Source of the DNA: Amblyomma americanum
Lineage: Eukaryota; Arthropoda; Arachnida; Ixodida; Ixodidae
Direction of reading: 5' to 3'
NCBI RefSeq assembly: GCF_052857255.1
Contig: NC_135505.1
Coordinates: 41,005,864-41,069,863, forward strand
DNA: 64,000 bases
The position numbers and the translations under genes were made by a program. The stretch's first letter is position 1; each line of letters starts with the position of its first letter. The notes under the pieces were generated by a model. The model was given only the letters and a program-made list of their open reading frames with translations. It was not told where the DNA came from and ran no database searches. Below are positions 29,641 through 39,999 of the stretch, piece by piece.

Positions 29641-29739
29641 CCTGAAAGGACTGCTTTATGCGATGAATTCGTTCCGTTAAGCTCTACACACTGTTCTCGG
29701 TAAGCTAGAGAGGCCTCAATCCAACGTCAAAGATCAGTG

Positions 29740-31100
29740 GGAGGATTCAGCGCAGAAAGTTTTACCGTTAAAAATTATGTGCTACAGATTCAAACGCCTC
29801 CTGGAAATATAAAAATATGCAATCAACCTGCTTACCAATATTAATTGATTGAGCTATGTCATGATAAGATTCAATTAATTGGGTGTCGCAGGAAAGTCGC
29901 TTTCTGAAACCATGCTGTGTTGGGAAGAAAAAAATGTTTTCTTGGAGATGAGCCATCAAGTTGGAGCGAATAGTGTGTTATAGTGCAGGAATCACATTTG
30001 TAGTTTTCAATCATCTGGCAGGGCAACAAGATGGAATGATTTCTGAAAGTAATTAGGAATGGGTTAATTGATGCGGTAGAGTTTTTATTATGTAATTTGA
30101 AATATTATCTGGACCGGGTGCGGAGTTCTCGTTCACTTTTTGCAGTAGTGTTGTTATGCCGTGTTCTAAATAGGATATTTCGTTCATTTGTGAAAAATTC
30201 TGCGGAGTTTGTATGTCACGAGCCTGAGGATTTGGTTGTAAGTACAGATTTTAAGAAGCTATTAAACTGTGCAGCTTTTACTTATAGGTATTGTGCATAT
30301 TTATTGCCATCTATAATATCATGAATAGCATCCTTTGCTCCTTGATTGCTTCTGACGTACTTCCATACTTTTCTTTCGGATTGGTCATTAATTTTTCACC
30401 CAGAACACCCAGATACGTACTTTCTACCGTGCGCATTTCTTTTGCAATCTCTTTATAGAGTTCTTTCATCTTGACACGCAGCTCAGGTTTCGGAGATTTT
30501 CGGTACAGGCGGTATAAGCGGTGCCTCCTGCTTATCAATGCCCCAACATTCCCGTTCATCCAGGGCATATCGGGACGGCGTTTGGAAGAGATAACACGGG
30601 ACGGAACTAATAATTTTGTTAGCGATCAAAGTTTGGTTTTCAGTAGATGCCATGCAGATTTTACATCAATTGAAGACTAAAATAAGGCGTTGTCTAAAAA
30701 CAGGCAGGAATGCGTCTAATTCTCTACATAGTGAAGCGTATACTGCTCGGTCATAGTGGAATACCTGTCTCGGTGGCCGACTGCGGCGATGACTTCTAAT
30801 GCAAGGAAGGCTTGCCACAACAATTTCATGGTCACTTATTCAGGGTATTAAATCGACAGAAGAAAAGAACGTGCGATCGAAGTAAAACAATAAATCTAAC
30901 AGAGTTGCTCCAGTGGAGGTTATTTTCGTAGGACTGTCTACAAACTGAAACAGGAAATGCGCGTTGGTCATGTCACGAAAGGCAGAGTAAACGGGCGAAC
31001 AAGAGTGGACTTTCGGCCGAAGACAGAGCCAATATATGTGAGTGGCTGGACGTGGATATCGGTGAGGCATCCTTAATGTGCTGGCCTGTCCACCAAACAT
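29740..31100 (-). pseudogene. LINE endonuclease end, linker and RT fingers
   Basis: Frame 30840-31100 contains FQFVDSPTKITSTGATLLDL and DRTFFSSVDLIP, the C-terminal part of an apurinic-type LINE endonuclease. Frame 30311-30568 has PWMNGNVGALISRRHRLYRL and STYLGVLGEKLMTNPKEKYG, the linker before RT. Frame 29768-29959 has FFFPTQHGFRKRLSCDTQLI and VDCIFLYFQEAFESVAHN, RT motifs before the catalytic box (the motif A D changed to Y). All three belong to one ORF2 broken by indels. Confidence 0.82.
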
Positions 31101-31613
31101 ACCTTTTACACGTAGATTTTTTCACAGATACACCGACAGCGACTGGTCTTCAGCTTGATAGCGGTAGGCTAAGTCAACAGATAGCACGCGCGAGTATTTG
31201 ATTAGAGAGGCTCTAACGCGTTGCTAAGTGGCTCCTCTTTGATCGTTGATTTAGCACACCGTTAATGCAACCATGGCTTCAGCTGGTCTACAATTATTTC
31301 TAACAATGCTACTAAGTGAAAGATAAATTACAAAGTTTGTCGTACAGCACTGTCATGTCCTCTAAGAAAACGAGGCCTGTGCCTGTGAACTCCTGGAATT
31401 GTGTCGTTGCTTTTTGTGTGCAATGTGGCACTCACAGCGCACATTTTGCGTAACACCTTTATTTCGCCGATTTTTCGCGTACACCCACAAGAATACGCAT
31501 GCAAAATTCTGCCATTCTAGCGATTCGCAAAACAGGTATGCTGATAAAACGGCCCGCCTTCGCGCGCGAAATCACGCGCCTACAAAGGCAGTCACAGCTG
31601 AAGTCAGAGACGG

Positions 31614-31619
31614 TTTATT
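31614..31619 (-). terminator. Poly(A) signal of zinc-finger copy 2
   Basis: AATAAA on the minus strand in GCAATAAACCGTCTCTG, at the same place as in copies 1 and 3. Confidence 0.5.
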
Positions 31620-31668
31620 GCGGCTCAATTCTGGAACAAGCCGGACGCGAGAAAACCTCGCGTGCAAT

Positions 31669-31902
31669 GGTTTGTAGTTTATGGGGGTTTACGTCCCAAA
31701 GTGACCGAGGCTATCAGGGACGCCGTAGTGAAGGGCTCCGGAAATTTGCACCACCTGGGCTTCTTTAACGTGAAGTGACATCGCACAGAACACAGGACGC
31801 CAGAATTTCGCCTCCATCCAAATTAAACCACCGCGGCCGGGAACAAACCCGCATCTTACGGTTCAGCAGCGAACAACAAAACCACTCAGCCACCTTGGCG
31901 GC
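31669..31902 (-). repeat. Ruka SINE in the 3' UTR of zinc-finger copy 2
   Basis: On +: GGTTTGTAGTTTATGGGGGT, TTACGTCCCAAAGTGACCG, GGGCTCCGGAAATTTGCACC, then GGGAACAAACCCGC and CCACTCAGCCACC. It is at the same position and orientation as the SINE at 18543-18726, and fuller than that copy. Confidence 0.85.
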
Positions 31903-32289
31903 TGAAACGCGCGTGCGAACAGGCCACCATGTAATGGAGGGTGCTTTGTGCGTTTATTTGGACAACATACACGCTCTGTCAGATTGTGCTGCCAGACATA
32001 TTGCAAGCCTTTCACTAGTCGGCACCTTTTTCCTCGCGCCTTCACATGCGTCATACAGGCGACAGAGCTTTTCAATTACGCAGGGCTTGGACATGCTTTC
32101 TGCTCGTCTAGGAATACTCCCCGTACAACAGATGCAATTAGCAGCGCTTCGCACCGCAATTTATTACGTGTCTTTATGTCGCTCATGTGGACATCCCAAA
32201 CAACGCCTTTCTGCACTGCATGCGCCTCCTTTGGTGGTGGTTGCGTTCGGGTTCGTTCTTTTCAATCCAACCCCGGTGGAATCGCAGTG

Positions 32290-32670
32290 TGTTCATTGCA
32301 GAGGCTACCGGAGGTAGAGCTTCCCACTCTCATACTTCTTCGTGTCGGTGTGGCGCGGCAAACTCTTCCGGAGCGGAATGGGAGCTGGTGTCTCCTAAGG
32401 TTGTCCTTCCGAGAAAAGCTCTTTCTGCAGTGATGACAAACTGGTCTAAACTAGCCACCAATATTGTGCATTTCTTTGCGGTGACGATCCATATTGAAAA
32501 CACTGCTAAAATTCCCTCCGCAGTTGAGGCATTGGTAGGGCTTCTTCCCTGAGTGCACCAGCTTATGCCTCAAGAGATGATGTCGCCGTCTGGAGCCCTT
32601 CCCGCATTCGTCACACTTGAATGGTCGCTCGCGCGTGTGGATCAGTCGTGTCTGTTGAATTTGGATCTAT
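32290..32670 (-). pseudogene. C2H2 zinc-finger terminal exon, copy 2, with stop and frameshift
   Basis: Paralogue of 19113-19531. The acceptor is kept (TTTTTTCTTCATAG), but the first residues SKFNRHD run into TGA because one base is missing compared with copy 1. In the restarted frame fingers can be read: FKCDECGKGSRRRHHLLRHK, YQCLNCGGNFSSVFNMDRHR, then GG and TAG, then PVCHHCRKSFSRKDNLRRHQ. So the copy keeps the cysteine/histidine pattern but has one frameshift and one in-frame stop between its second and third complete fingers. The matching upstream exon is gone (see 38140-38637). A non-functional paralogue. Confidence 0.8.
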
Positions 32671-32895
32671 GAAGAAAAAAGAAAACAAAATTAGGAGAGG
32701 GGACACTGAGCGAGACAGCCGCACAGCCGGCTCTGAAGAGGAAGAGTGAAATAATCATTACGTCATCAAAAAACCACATGTTGCCGTAGCATCCTATATG
32801 TAGCACCGTTTGCTTGGCTGAAAAAGAACCGTGTTGCATCTAGTTTGCACAGTGATCACTGCCATGAGGCAGCATAATGAAACTTTGATCAGCGC

Positions 32896-33744
32896 TGTTA
32901 CGTTTGGAGACGCCAACATGCCAAGAATATTAAAGCCACTGGGAATCATCAATCTACCGAGGCTTCAAAGGGCCGTCGATGTGGTTGCAGCGCTACGAGT
33001 GCAGGTGGTGGCGTCTACAAGGGTCCTTCCCCCCCCCCCCCCTGCTGTTTGAGAAAGGCTTTGGTGAACTCGTCTTTTGTTCTCAACACCGGACCCACCC
33101 GGGACATTTTTCTCCCGGAGGGGACGGCGGGGGAGCCGGCGAGCGGCGGAACTGCAAATCAGCCGTGACAAATGCGGCCGGGTTTAACTAAGCCAACGTC
33201 TCTGGAATCTTCGTGCTTCGAAAACAACTTCGACTTGGACTGTGCTTTCCCACGCTCTACGTGAAAGCTTCTGCGAACTGCGGTGGGATCCATTCGCCCC
33301 CACGCTACCGCTGTGAAGTGCAGGTGACTGACCTTCGACGCTCTCAGTGGGACCCCCTTCGGGCTATTCATCACTGAAGCCTGGACAGCGCGGACCCCAA
33401 TCTGCCAGAAGTGGCAAGAGTGTGTGGCTGGGGGCGGACCCGGAAGACTGGACACGTGATCTACATCACAGTGATTCGACGCATTTTTAATGAACTAGAT
33501 TCCCCAACTAGGGACCTGGGGACAGCGGACCCTATTTAAGCAGCGATCTGGCGTGTGTTCGCCAGCTCCCGATTCACTCTTTCAATCTTTGTATAAATGT
33601 AAATAAACCCTTCAGTCTCTCCTTCACCTCGAAGACCCTCTCATCTCTTCGTCAACCCCACTACAGCAGTCTCCCGATCCGGAACCCGGGGACACCGACC
33701 TTGGCGAGAGACGGCACAGGCGAACCAGGGGCCCGCATCTAACA
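32896..33744 (+). repeat. Gypsy C 5' LTR
   Basis: 849 bp. Holds a C14 run near 33029, a TATA-like CCCTATTTAAGCAGC near 33530 and AATAAA in AAATGTAAATAAACCC near 33600, placing a promoter and poly(A) signal in the expected order. The minus-strand open frame 33159-33455 is repeated exactly in the other LTR and has no domain, so it is not annotated as a gene. Confidence 0.94.
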
Positions 33745-33951
33745 ACTGGTTGGCAGCGGTTGGATCGACCATGCGGCGTGGTGTTGCTTCCGTGGGTGAG
33801 TGCTTGAACTTTGCTTGAGATTCGCCAGGCTACAATTGTTTGGGTTAATACATTGAACTGCTGGGAATCGAGGGAAGTTGATCAGTGAGTCTGAGTGCGT
33901 GTAGCTCACGTCAACAGTTGTTCAGCAAAGTCAAGGCTCAGAGCAGCAAAC

Positions 33952-35415
33952 ATGGACCTAATGAAGTTGCTAAGGTCAGATTTGCTGTCATTGTGCGAAG
34001 AGTTGGGTGTAGATGTAGAGGTTAAGATCAAAAAGACGGACATTTGCAAATTGCTCTTGGAAACCGCCGAGAAAGGAATAATTACCGATACGTGGGAACT
34101 CCTCAAAGCTGAGGGAAAGAAAAAGGAAGCTGAGCGAAAGAAAAAGGAAGCTGAGCTAAAGAAAAAGGAAGATGACCGGAGAAACATAGAGGAAGAAAGG
34201 CTAGCGGCAGAGAAAAAGAAATGGGAGCTCAGAAGGTTGCAGCTTGCGCATGAGAGAAAGGAACTGGAAGATGAGATCTCGAGAGGCAAGACTCCAGAGA
34301 GAGCGAGTCAGGTCGGATCGTTCCAGTTGGACAGACATGACGACGTAAAACAGTATTGTGAAACAGCGCATACGTATGAGCTAAAGAAACTGGATGATGA
34401 GATCTCGAGAGGCAAGACTCCTGAGAGAGCGAGTCAGGCCGGATCGTTCCAGTTGGACAGACAGTACTGTGAAACAGCGCACAACCTGCATGAAGATTGC
34501 GGAGCTGTAAGTGTGTCGAAACGCTGTATCGAAAGCCACGCTGACACAGAGGACGAAAGCTCAATTGCAGACGAGCAGGGCGTTTCAGGGGTAAGCGCTC
34601 ACGCCGATAAGCGGGCGGTGGAGGACTGCCTTCAGGAAAACGAACTGCCCAACTCGGGGGCCGCGGAAGGTCCGTGTGTCAGCAGTGTGGAGCTGACACT
34701 GAACTGTGAAGTCAAAGCGGCCAGTTTGCAATTGGATGAATGTCTCCGAGGTGCTTGCGTAAAACTAGATCAAGCTAGTTATGATCAGGAGAGGCAAACG
34801 GAAGGGTCTAGGCGTAAAAACAGGAAGAGGGCACGGACCAAGAAAAAAAGGTTGAAATGCCGAGCCCTAAATGCAGGGGCGCAGACAGGTGCTAACGTTA
34901 GCACAGATAAAAGTGCGGCAGAAGCGAAAGAAAAGACTTCCCGCATGGGACCTTGTAATTTTGCAGCTGAAGTTACTGGTCAGGCGGCACGCGCAGATGC
35001 TTCTGAAGGTGACCGCAGTAACAGAAAGAGAAAAACGCGTCTACCAAGCAGAACAGGAGCGAGGCTCTTGAAAGGGCATCGGCCGGCATTAAGACCCAGA
35101 CAACCCCGACCTGACAGAAAGGCGGTAAAGAAAAAGGCAAAGTGGCAGGAGAGATCAGAGGGCGCTAGATCGCGGGACACCCGGCGCATGCGAGCGCAGT
35201 GGTCCAGCAACAGAGACCGCGCACGCGGCATGTTCAGCGCGCGCTCTGGAGAAGGATGCGTCCTGCACTTTCCGCACTGTATTCGAGGAAGCGCGCAGGG
35301 CGAAAGGGTAGGCGGGCTTGCTTGGGGCGAGAACAGAGAGCAGCTTCTCGCTCCGGTCGCTGTCCGTCGCCCGGAATCGGTTATCGGCACTGCATGGGCT
35401 ACCAGGGCCTACTGA
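33952..35415 (+). CDS. Gypsy C gag-like protein: coiled coil, internal repeat, basic C terminus
   Basis: I choose the ATG at 33952 (MDLMKLLRSDLLSLCEELGV), giving about 487 residues; an open stretch lies before it. The first 45 residues look like the SAP-like helical start seen in some Gypsy gags (KKTDICKLLLETAEKG). Then follows a highly charged, K/E-rich coiled coil (about residues 65-125: KKKEAERKKKEAELKKKEDD). A 42-residue segment is repeated: DEISRGKTPERASQVGSFQL and DEISRGKTPERASQAGSFQL. The C terminus is very basic (RRKNRKRARTKKKRLK, RSNRKRKTRLPSRTGARLLK). I find no capsid major homology region and no CCHC knuckle; the basic tail could bind RNA instead. The position after the 5' LTR supports gag. 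The frame is intact. Confidence 0.72.
   Translation: MDLMKLLRSDLLSLCEELGVDVEVKIKKTDICKLLLETAEKGIITDTWELLKAEGKKKEAERKKKEAELKKKEDDRRNIEEERLAAEKKKWELRRLQLAHERKELEDEISRGKTPERASQVGSFQLDRHDDVKQYCETAHTYELKKLDDEISRGKTPERASQAGSFQLDRQYCETAHNLHEDCGAVSVSKRCIESHADTEDESSIADEQGVSGVSAHADKRAVEDCLQENELPNSGAAEGPCVSSVELTLNCEVKAASLQLDECLRGACVKLDQASYDQERQTEGSRRKNRKRARTKKKRLKCRALNAGAQTGANVSTDKSAAEAKEKTSRMGPCNFAAEVTGQAARADASEGDRSNRKRKTRLPSRTGARLLKGHRPALRPRQPRPDRKAVKKKAKWQERSEGARSRDTRRMRAQWSSNRDRARGMFSARSGEGCVLHFPHCIRGSAQGERVGGLAWGENREQLLAPVAVRRPESVIGTAWATRAY
34270..34500 (+). repeat. In-frame tandem repeat inside the Gypsy C gag ORF
   Basis: GATGAGATCTCGAGAGGCAA starts at 34270 and again at 34396, an offset of 126 bp (42 codons). 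Both copies run through CAGTTGGACAGACA to TGTGAAACAGCGCA; the second lacks 15 bp. Nearly identical, so a recent duplication. Confidence 0.85.
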
Positions 35416-36154
35416 GCGCGTCGAGGGACTGTGGAGAGGACAGTAGCGATCAGGAATGTCTTTTTTCAGTGGCCCTTTGTCACGAGTTGACAGTCGTACA
35501 ATCAGTCAGAGCGCGACCCCGGCGGGCGCGGCTGAAGGACTAATCCTTTCGACGCGGGGGTGGTGAGACATGTTTGACCCCGCGTAGCAATTCGAAGTAG
35601 CTGTTTTTTTTATTCCTCTTTTTGTGTGTGCGCGTAAAAACGAGAAATGAAATGCTACTTTGTTTTAGGTTAAAAAAATTTAGATTTGATCAAGTGTCAC
35701 TGTTTTCTTAACACTTAAATAAAGTTAATTGGGCGATTGGGTTAGAAAGGACGTGTTTATCTTTGAGATGCTACTAAGTGATAAAGGCACTCACAGCAGT
35801 TCAGCGAAGACATATCCCGAGTTGATCATAAGCTGTTTGGTTATGTTGAACCGTTCCGAGTAAGCAAATTTCTTTGTGTTTGAATTTTGAGCGCACGTTT
35901 CGCTTTGTATCTTTAGCAAATACCGGACGACAAGTTTTGTTGGGGGCCATAGTTAGATACCAGACGTTTGTCTCATTCGCGATAGTGTAGCTAACGCATT
36001 GCAGAGGCAATAAAAGTACGTGAATTTGTGCCCATTTGAGTACCTGTGTTTAGCGGCGCTGGGTTAGCTAGCCGATTTTGCTATTCAAAGATTAAGCGAA
36101 TGAAGTGAGGCTACAGACTTCTGCGGAGAACAGCTGTAGCAGCTTTCTGTACAA
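35416..36154 (+). other. Gypsy C internal spacer, pol largely deleted
   Basis: No protease, RT fingers or YLDD box found in any frame. The stretch is T-rich near 35605-35640. It separates gag from the RT end; in full-length relatives about 1.5-2 kb of pol would lie here. Confidence 0.6.
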
Positions 36155-36808
36155 GTGATGGGGACGAGGAGGCCGTCAGGCCTCAAGATAGCCCCTATCG
36201 CTGAATTCCCGCAGCCCCGAACTAAGACGGATGTACGGTCATTTCTCGGTCTGGTGGGGTACTACCAAAGGTACATACCCAACTATTCACAGCTAGCAAG
36301 TCCTTTGACCGATGCGCTTCGCAAAGAAAAGCCGAATAGCGTTATCTGGGACGCAGCAAAAGAAATTTCGTTTCAGAGCTTGAAGAGCGTGCTGGTTTCG
36401 CGGCCCGTGTTACGCGCGCCGGACTACAGCAAGGAATTCGTGGTCCAGTGTGACGCCAGCGACCGGGGTATGGGGGTCGTATTAAGCCAAGTCGGAGACG
36501 ACAATGAGGAGCACCCTATCCTTTATGCCAGCAGGAAGTTAACCGTAAGGGAAGAAGCCTACAGCGCTTCGGAAAAGGAATGCGCTTGTCTGGTTTGGGC
36601 CGCACAGAAGCTAGCCTGTTATGTTTACGGGGCGAAATTTACTTTCGAGACAGATCATTGTCCGCTTACATGGCTGCGTCAAATGTCGCCCAAGAATGGC
36701 CGCTTGCTTCGATGGAGTCTAGCTCTCCAGCAATATAACTTTTCTGTGCGATACAAAAGGGGCAAATGTCATGGCAATGCCGACGGATTGAGCAGGTTAT
36801 TCCCATAA
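36155..36808 (+). pseudogene. pol: Gypsy C pol remnant: RT connection and RNase H
   Basis: 217 codons. IAEFPQPRTKTDVRSFLGLV and GYYQRYIPNYSQLASPLTDA are the RT thumb/connection block. Then come VVQCDASDRGMGVVLSQVGD, EEAYSASEKECACLVWAAQK, TFETDHCPLTWLRQM and the RNase H end KCHGNADGLSRLFP followed by TAA. The RT palm (motifs A-C) is upstream and missing, and the integrase that should follow RNase H is also missing. RNase H residues (D, E, D, H) appear intact, but the first ATG is not a real start. Whether this piece is ever translated is unclear. Confidence 0.88.
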
Positions 36809-37292
36809 TTGAGGTATCCGTTCGGTGGCAATTCGGTGCCTTTTCGTATTTTTTTTTAGGTGCTTGTTAGCTTTGTTTTGGCGTGGTGTCCTATTATCCT
36901 TTTTCTTTTGCTTCCAAATTTGCCACCTCTCTTCAAGCCGTGTTCGGCGAATCGGGCTTTGGCAGCGAATTTGGCAGACATGGAAGCTGTTCTTAGTAGC
37001 CGAGATTACTGCTGTCAGCTACAAAATTTTGTGCTTACGTTTACATTGACAATGCAGTAGTATTGTAAAACAGCCTGGCGGCTCTCGGGTGAATTTCGTG
37101 CACTGCCTGGGGAGTTGCGCCATGTTGAGTGGCTGATTTCGACTAATGCCTCCGTTGTCCGAGGTTTAGGACTCTACTCTGTGCTTGCAGACAAGATGAA
37201 GAAGGGCCTCCCACGCTACAACTCAAGTCATCTCTCCTCGACCAGTGATTGTGGCCCCTGGCCGATCGAGATTGTCCTGGCCGCGGAGGAGC
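36809..37292 (+). other. Gypsy C region before the 3' LTR, no integrase
   Basis: No HHCC or DDE integrase motif in any frame. The stretch ends with the purine-rich CGCGGAGGAGC directly before the LTR at 37293. Confidence 0.6.
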
Positions 37293-38139
37293 TGTTACGT
37301 TTGGAGACGCCAACATGCCAAGAATATTAAAGCCACTGGGAATCATCAATCTACCGAGGCTTCAAAGGGCCGTCGATGTGGTTGCAGCGCTACTAGTGCA
37401 GGTGGTGGCGTCTACAAGGGTCCTTCCCCCCCCCCCCTGCTGTTTGAGAAAGGCTTTGGTGAACTCGTCTTTTGTTCTCAACACCGGACCCACCCGGGAC
37501 ATTTTTCTCCCGGAGGGGACGGCGGGGGAGCCGGTGAGCGGCGGAACTGCAAATCAGCCGTGACAAATGCGGCCGGGTTTAACTAAGCCAACGTCTCTGG
37601 AATCTTCGTGCTTCGAAAACAACTTCGACTTGGACTGTGCTTTCCCACGCTCTACGTGAAAGCTTCTGCGAACTGCGGTGGGATCCATTCGCCCCCACGC
37701 TACCGCTGTGAAGTGCAGGTGACTGACCTTCGACGCTCTCAGTGGGACCCCCTTCGGGCTATTCATCACTGAAGCCTGGACAGCGCGGACCCCAATCTGC
37801 CAGAAGTGGCAAGAGTGTGTGGCTGGGGGCGGACCCGGAAGACTGGACACGTGATCTACATCACAGTGATTCGACGCATTTTTAATGAACTAGATTCCCC
37901 AACTAGGGACCTGGGGACAGCGGACCCTATTTAAGCAGCGATCTGGCGTGTGTTCGCCAGCTCCCGATTCACTCTTTCAATCTTTGTATAAATGTAAATA
38001 AACCCTTCAGTCTCTCCTTCACCTCGAAGACCCTCTCATCTCTTCGTCAACCCCACTACAGCAGTCTCCCGATCCGGAACCCGGGGACACCGACCTTGGC
38101 GAGAGACGGCACAGGCGAACCAGGGGCCCGCATCTAACA
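37293..38139 (+). repeat. Gypsy C 3' LTR
   Basis: 847 bp, differing from the 5' LTR at GCTACTAGTGCAGG (GCTACGAGTGCAGG in the 5' LTR), GAGCCGGTGAGCGG (GAGCCGGCGAGCGG) and by a C run shorter by two. Followed by the target duplication GCGC. Confidence 0.94.
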
Positions 38140-38637
38140 GCGCTTAGATCCTCATTTTTTTATTTTAGAGTATGTATAAGATAGAACGATAACATTTTGG
38201 TTAACACATGTATTGATGCTTAGGAATATGTGACTGCAGTTTTATCACAGCCTTTGCTTTTAAAGGTGAAGGATCCCATGCACACGATGCACAACAGAAG
38301 GCGCTCAATTGTGGCTGTCATTGCCTCCTTCCTGTTTTTATACTTTGTAACAGTGTCTGTATCATGTTATTGCCAAAATTGCACAGGTGTAATACAAAGA
38401 CGAACAGCAAATGGTCGAGGTGATTTACTATCCCGGTAGTTTCCGATCTTTCACAGTCATGTATGCCATATTCAGTTAAATTTTTCTCAACGCATGAACA
38501 GTTTGTGTTATCTTGTATTACGTCTTCTATTCTATCGTGAAAAGTGCTACCGCTGCTGTAACAATTCAACACTCCAAGGTAGACAATAATTATTACTGAA
38601 ATCTTTGCACAAAGTTTCATATTTTATCGGCCCACAT
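38140..38637 (-). repeat. Array unit 2 continued, with deletion of the upstream zinc-finger exon
   Basis: After Gypsy C the unit resumes. TTAACACATGTATTGATGCTTAGG (about 38200-38223) corresponds to unit 1 near 19801-19822, but the next bases AGGAATATGTGACTGC correspond to unit 1 near 20600. About 780 bp, including the upstream zinc-finger exon of copy 1, is therefore missing here. From there it follows unit 1: GACAGAAGGCGCTCAATTGTGG-like at 38294 and GTCTTCTATTNNATNNCG-like at 38522. Gypsy D interrupts at 38638. Confidence 0.72.
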
Positions 38638-38826
38638 TGTGAGCCTTCCAGGGATCATCTTCTTTCTCTTGTACATACCATCATCATCCCGTCGCAGCGC
38701 CTGCGGCTCGCGCGGGTGGCACGCGGCCGGGTTCGTTTTTGGAATAAACACCAGGCACGGCCGTCTTGCCGTCTCGGTCTAGCCTTCCACAGACGTCTTG
38801 CCGTCTTGGCCTGGCCTTAATTCACA
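38638..38826 (+). repeat. Gypsy D 5' LTR
   Basis: TGTGAGCCTTCCAGGGATCA start and TTAATTCACA end, with GGAATAAACACCAGG as poly(A) signal region near 38740. Confidence 0.92.
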
Positions 38827-38899
38827 AGTGGTGGAGGTCAAACTCGATCCCCTTGCTGCCTTGTAGCCTGCCTCTCGCTGGAGCTGCGTTCCGGTCGCC

Positions 38900-39960
38900 G
38901 TTGTGCACCTCCCACTATCGTCATGCCAACCGGAGACCACCCCGACCCCGCCGGGCCCTCTACCTAGGCCTCACCTGCAACGCCCCCTTCGACCGCGCCC
39001 TTCCGACAACGCGACCCAGCCGATGCTCGCTGGTCGTTGCTACGAATACGTGGATGACTGGCTCGACACCTATGAACGCTACAGTGCCTACAACCGGTGG
39101 GATGACACTTTAAAATTTCTCAACGTTTCTTCCTACCTCATTGAGGTCGCCAGAAACTGGTTCATCAATAGCGAACCCCATACCACTAATTGGTCCACCT
39201 TCAAACAGCAATTCCGTCAGTACTTTGCCGACCAGGCTGTTCGGACTGAGGTCGCCAAGACCAAGCTCGCTTCCCTCTTTCAAGGTCCTGATGAATCCTA
39301 TGCGTCTTACATGGAGGACGTAATTGCCCTTTGCCGTTGTTTTAGTCCCACCATGCCGGAAACTGACCGCGTCCACCATGTTCTGAAATGAATCAATTCT
39401 GTGGCTTTTAACATCCGAATTGCTCAAAATCCTTCAAGTGTGGATTCAATCATTACCATCTGCCAACGTCTCGACCAGCTGCAGTCTTCCCGCTTGCAGC
39501 CCCGCCTCGCACACCCTAGCCTTGCTACGGCCTTGACCTCTGCGGACCTCGATCTGCGAAAACTCATTCGAGCGATCACCCGCGAAGAGCTCCAGGTCCT
39601 CGGCCCTTTCTGCCGCCACGGGTGCGATCATTATCCCGCGCCTTCTAATAACGCTAGTCTTCGTAACATCATGAAAGAGGAGTTGGCAACACTCACCCAC
39701 CCTATCGCACCTGAACCTCTTGCTCCCCGCCCAGCACCGACCTATGCTCAAGTAGCTGCATCTTCCCCTCCCTTTGACCACCCGCCTCGACCGGCCCTGA
39801 CATACAACCACATCACCGCAATGGCGACTGCTCCAGCTGCGCCATCCTATTACGCACCTTCGCGCCCCGCCCGCCCAGTGTGGTACTACTGTTGAATTAG
39901 AGGACATATCTCCCGCTTTTGTCGTCGACGCCTTCAGGACGAGCGCCGAGGTTACGCCGC
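38900..39960 (+). pseudogene. gag: Gypsy D gag, zinc knuckle interrupted by stop
   Basis: Frame 38903-39391 holds the capsid segment: YVDDWLDTYERYSAYNRWDD, LKFLNVSSYLIEVARNWFIN and the C-terminal capsid piece SLFQGPDESYASYMEDVIAL. After a TGA at 39389 the gag continues in 39401-39895 (IRIAQNPSSVDSIITICQRL). At the nucleocapsid the reading is VWYYC, TGA, then IRGHISRFCRR: a CCHC knuckle whose second cysteine position is occupied by a stop. So gag has at least two disabling changes. It is related to the gag of Gypsy F at the window end. Confidence 0.85.
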
Positions 39961-39999
39961 CTTCGAGAGTGAGCCACCTTCTTTTTATCAACGCTGCCC

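Larger units (their letters stand above)
28131..31060 (-). mobile_element. CR1/Jockey-like LINE, minus strand, decayed
   Basis: Read on the minus strand: endonuclease end (about 31100-30790), linker, RT (about 29960-29390), C-terminal region, then a 3' UTR and A-rich end AATAAAAAAAATTGTTC at about 28130. A Ruka SINE is nested in its 3' UTR. The element joins array block epsilon on the left and block zeta on the right; relative to unit 4 about 0.96 kb of array sequence is missing at this place, so insertion came with or after a deletion. Confidence 0.82.
31060..32895 (-). repeat. Array unit 2: block zeta and zinc-finger block
   Basis: GTGAGGCATCCTTAATGTGC at 31062 matches GTGAGGCATCCTTAATTTGC at 59274. 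The zinc-finger block continues to 32895, where Gypsy C is inserted. Landmarks shared with unit 1 include GGGCTTGGACATGCTTTCTGCTCG at about 32083 and the A-rich start of the zinc-finger exon at about 32670. Confidence 0.8.
32896..38139 (+). mobile_element. Gypsy C: young, internally deleted LTR retrotransposon
   Basis: LTRs at 32896-33744 and 37293-38139 with ends TGTTACG...CATCTAACA and a 4-bp target duplication GCGC at 32892-32895 and 38140-38143. The LTRs differ by two substitutions and the length of a C run (14 against 12). After the 5' LTR comes CTGGTTGGCAGCGGTTGG (candidate primer site), a gag-like ORF, spacer, an RT-end/RNase H ORF and a purine-rich GCGGAGGAG before the 3' LTR. Protease, RT palm and integrase are absent, so it cannot move on its own. 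Confidence 0.93.

Noticed and set aside
33159..33455. 98-codon minus-strand frame, repeated identically at 37554-37850
   Set aside because: It lies within the LTRs of Gypsy C and is identical because the LTRs are; it has no motif and the wrong orientation for the element.
32896..38139. Gypsy C as an endogenous retrovirus with env
   Set aside because: No open frame with a signal peptide, membrane segment or glycoprotein-like features lies between pol and the 3' LTR.
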